Positions 63,927 through 64,000 of a DNA stretch of 64,000 nucleotides are shown piece by piece. The translations under genes and the position numbers were made by a program. This stretch comes from Darksidea phi. Its lineage: Eukaryota > Ascomycota > Dothideomycetes > Pleosporales > Lentitheciaceae. The notes under the pieces were generated by a model. That model searched no databases, was not told the origin of the DNA, and saw nothing but the letters and a program-made list of their open reading frames with translations. The stretch spans positions 35,112 to 99,111 of the forward strand of contig JASJFT010000172.1 in the NCBI GenBank assembly GCA_030770425.1, written 5' to 3'. Each line of letters opens with the position of its first letter. The first letter of the stretch is position 1.

Positions 63927-64000
<74 letters not shown>
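63927..64000. repeat. Poly-G run at window end
   Basis: 74 consecutive G up to the last base of the window. More likely an assembly or sequencing artefact, or a contig end, than genomic sequence. Confidence 0.9.

Overview
The window reads as nuclear DNA of a filamentous ascomycete (Pezizomycotina, most like Dothideomycetes/Pleosporales by gene families; inference, not proof). Evidence: genes on both strands, mostly 41-105 bp introns with GT...AG ends and CTRAY-type branch sites a few bases before the acceptor, and typical fungal families (Met6 methionine synthase, DUF3405 type II membrane protein, LaeA-like methyltransferase, FRE-type ferric reductase, NACHT NLR-like protein, T5orf172/GIY-YIG-like protein). 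I found no convincing tRNA, rRNA, CRISPR or bacterial operon structure.

Layout. 1-5.5 kb: sparse, one small two-exon gene, a CTT microsatellite and low-confidence coding remnants. 5.5-20 kb: intact, orderly genes: CYTH-like protein (-), M4 thermolysin-like protease with a doubled propeptide motif (+), kelch/one-TM protein (-), SDR oxidoreductase (-), MET6 (+), and an acidic tail-anchored protein (+) whose 3' end is extremely G-rich. 20.2-22.7 kb: AT/TpA-rich, ORF-free DNA that looks like an old repeat hit by RIP. 22.7-30 kb: a fungal multi-TM membrane protein cut by an in-frame TGA, a single-pass cell-surface protein, and an APH-like kinase fold with a frame break at a splice junction. 30.2-32.7 kb: intact DUF3405 gene. 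33-43.5 kb: a block bounded by two direct copies of a ~150 bp repeat, holding a decayed gene with nonsense codons, an intact ferric reductase, and a tandem pair of Rieske-oxygenase-like genes that carry complementary halves of the usual metal-site set. 43.8-46.6 kb: a truncated Gac1-type fragment overlapping an apparently intact two-TM fungal gene. 48.6-54.8 kb: T5orf172-domain protein, a stop-ridden gene fragment and a NACHT protein. 55.7-61.8 kb: nine-exon LaeA-like methyltransferase with micro-exons, a small basic protein and a DUF7923-like gene. The window ends in 74 consecutive G.

How the parts relate: the 5.5-19 kb and 55-62 kb stretches look like conserved core chromosome; 20-55 kb looks like a faster-evolving accessory stretch with dispersed repeats, nonsense and frameshift lesions (several of the C-to-T/G-to-A kind expected from RIP), NLR-type and membrane-surface genes. 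The ferric reductase and first Rieske gene are divergently arranged around a 1.3 kb intergenic region and may share a promoter. The most interesting unit is the Rieske pair at 39.6-42.6 kb.
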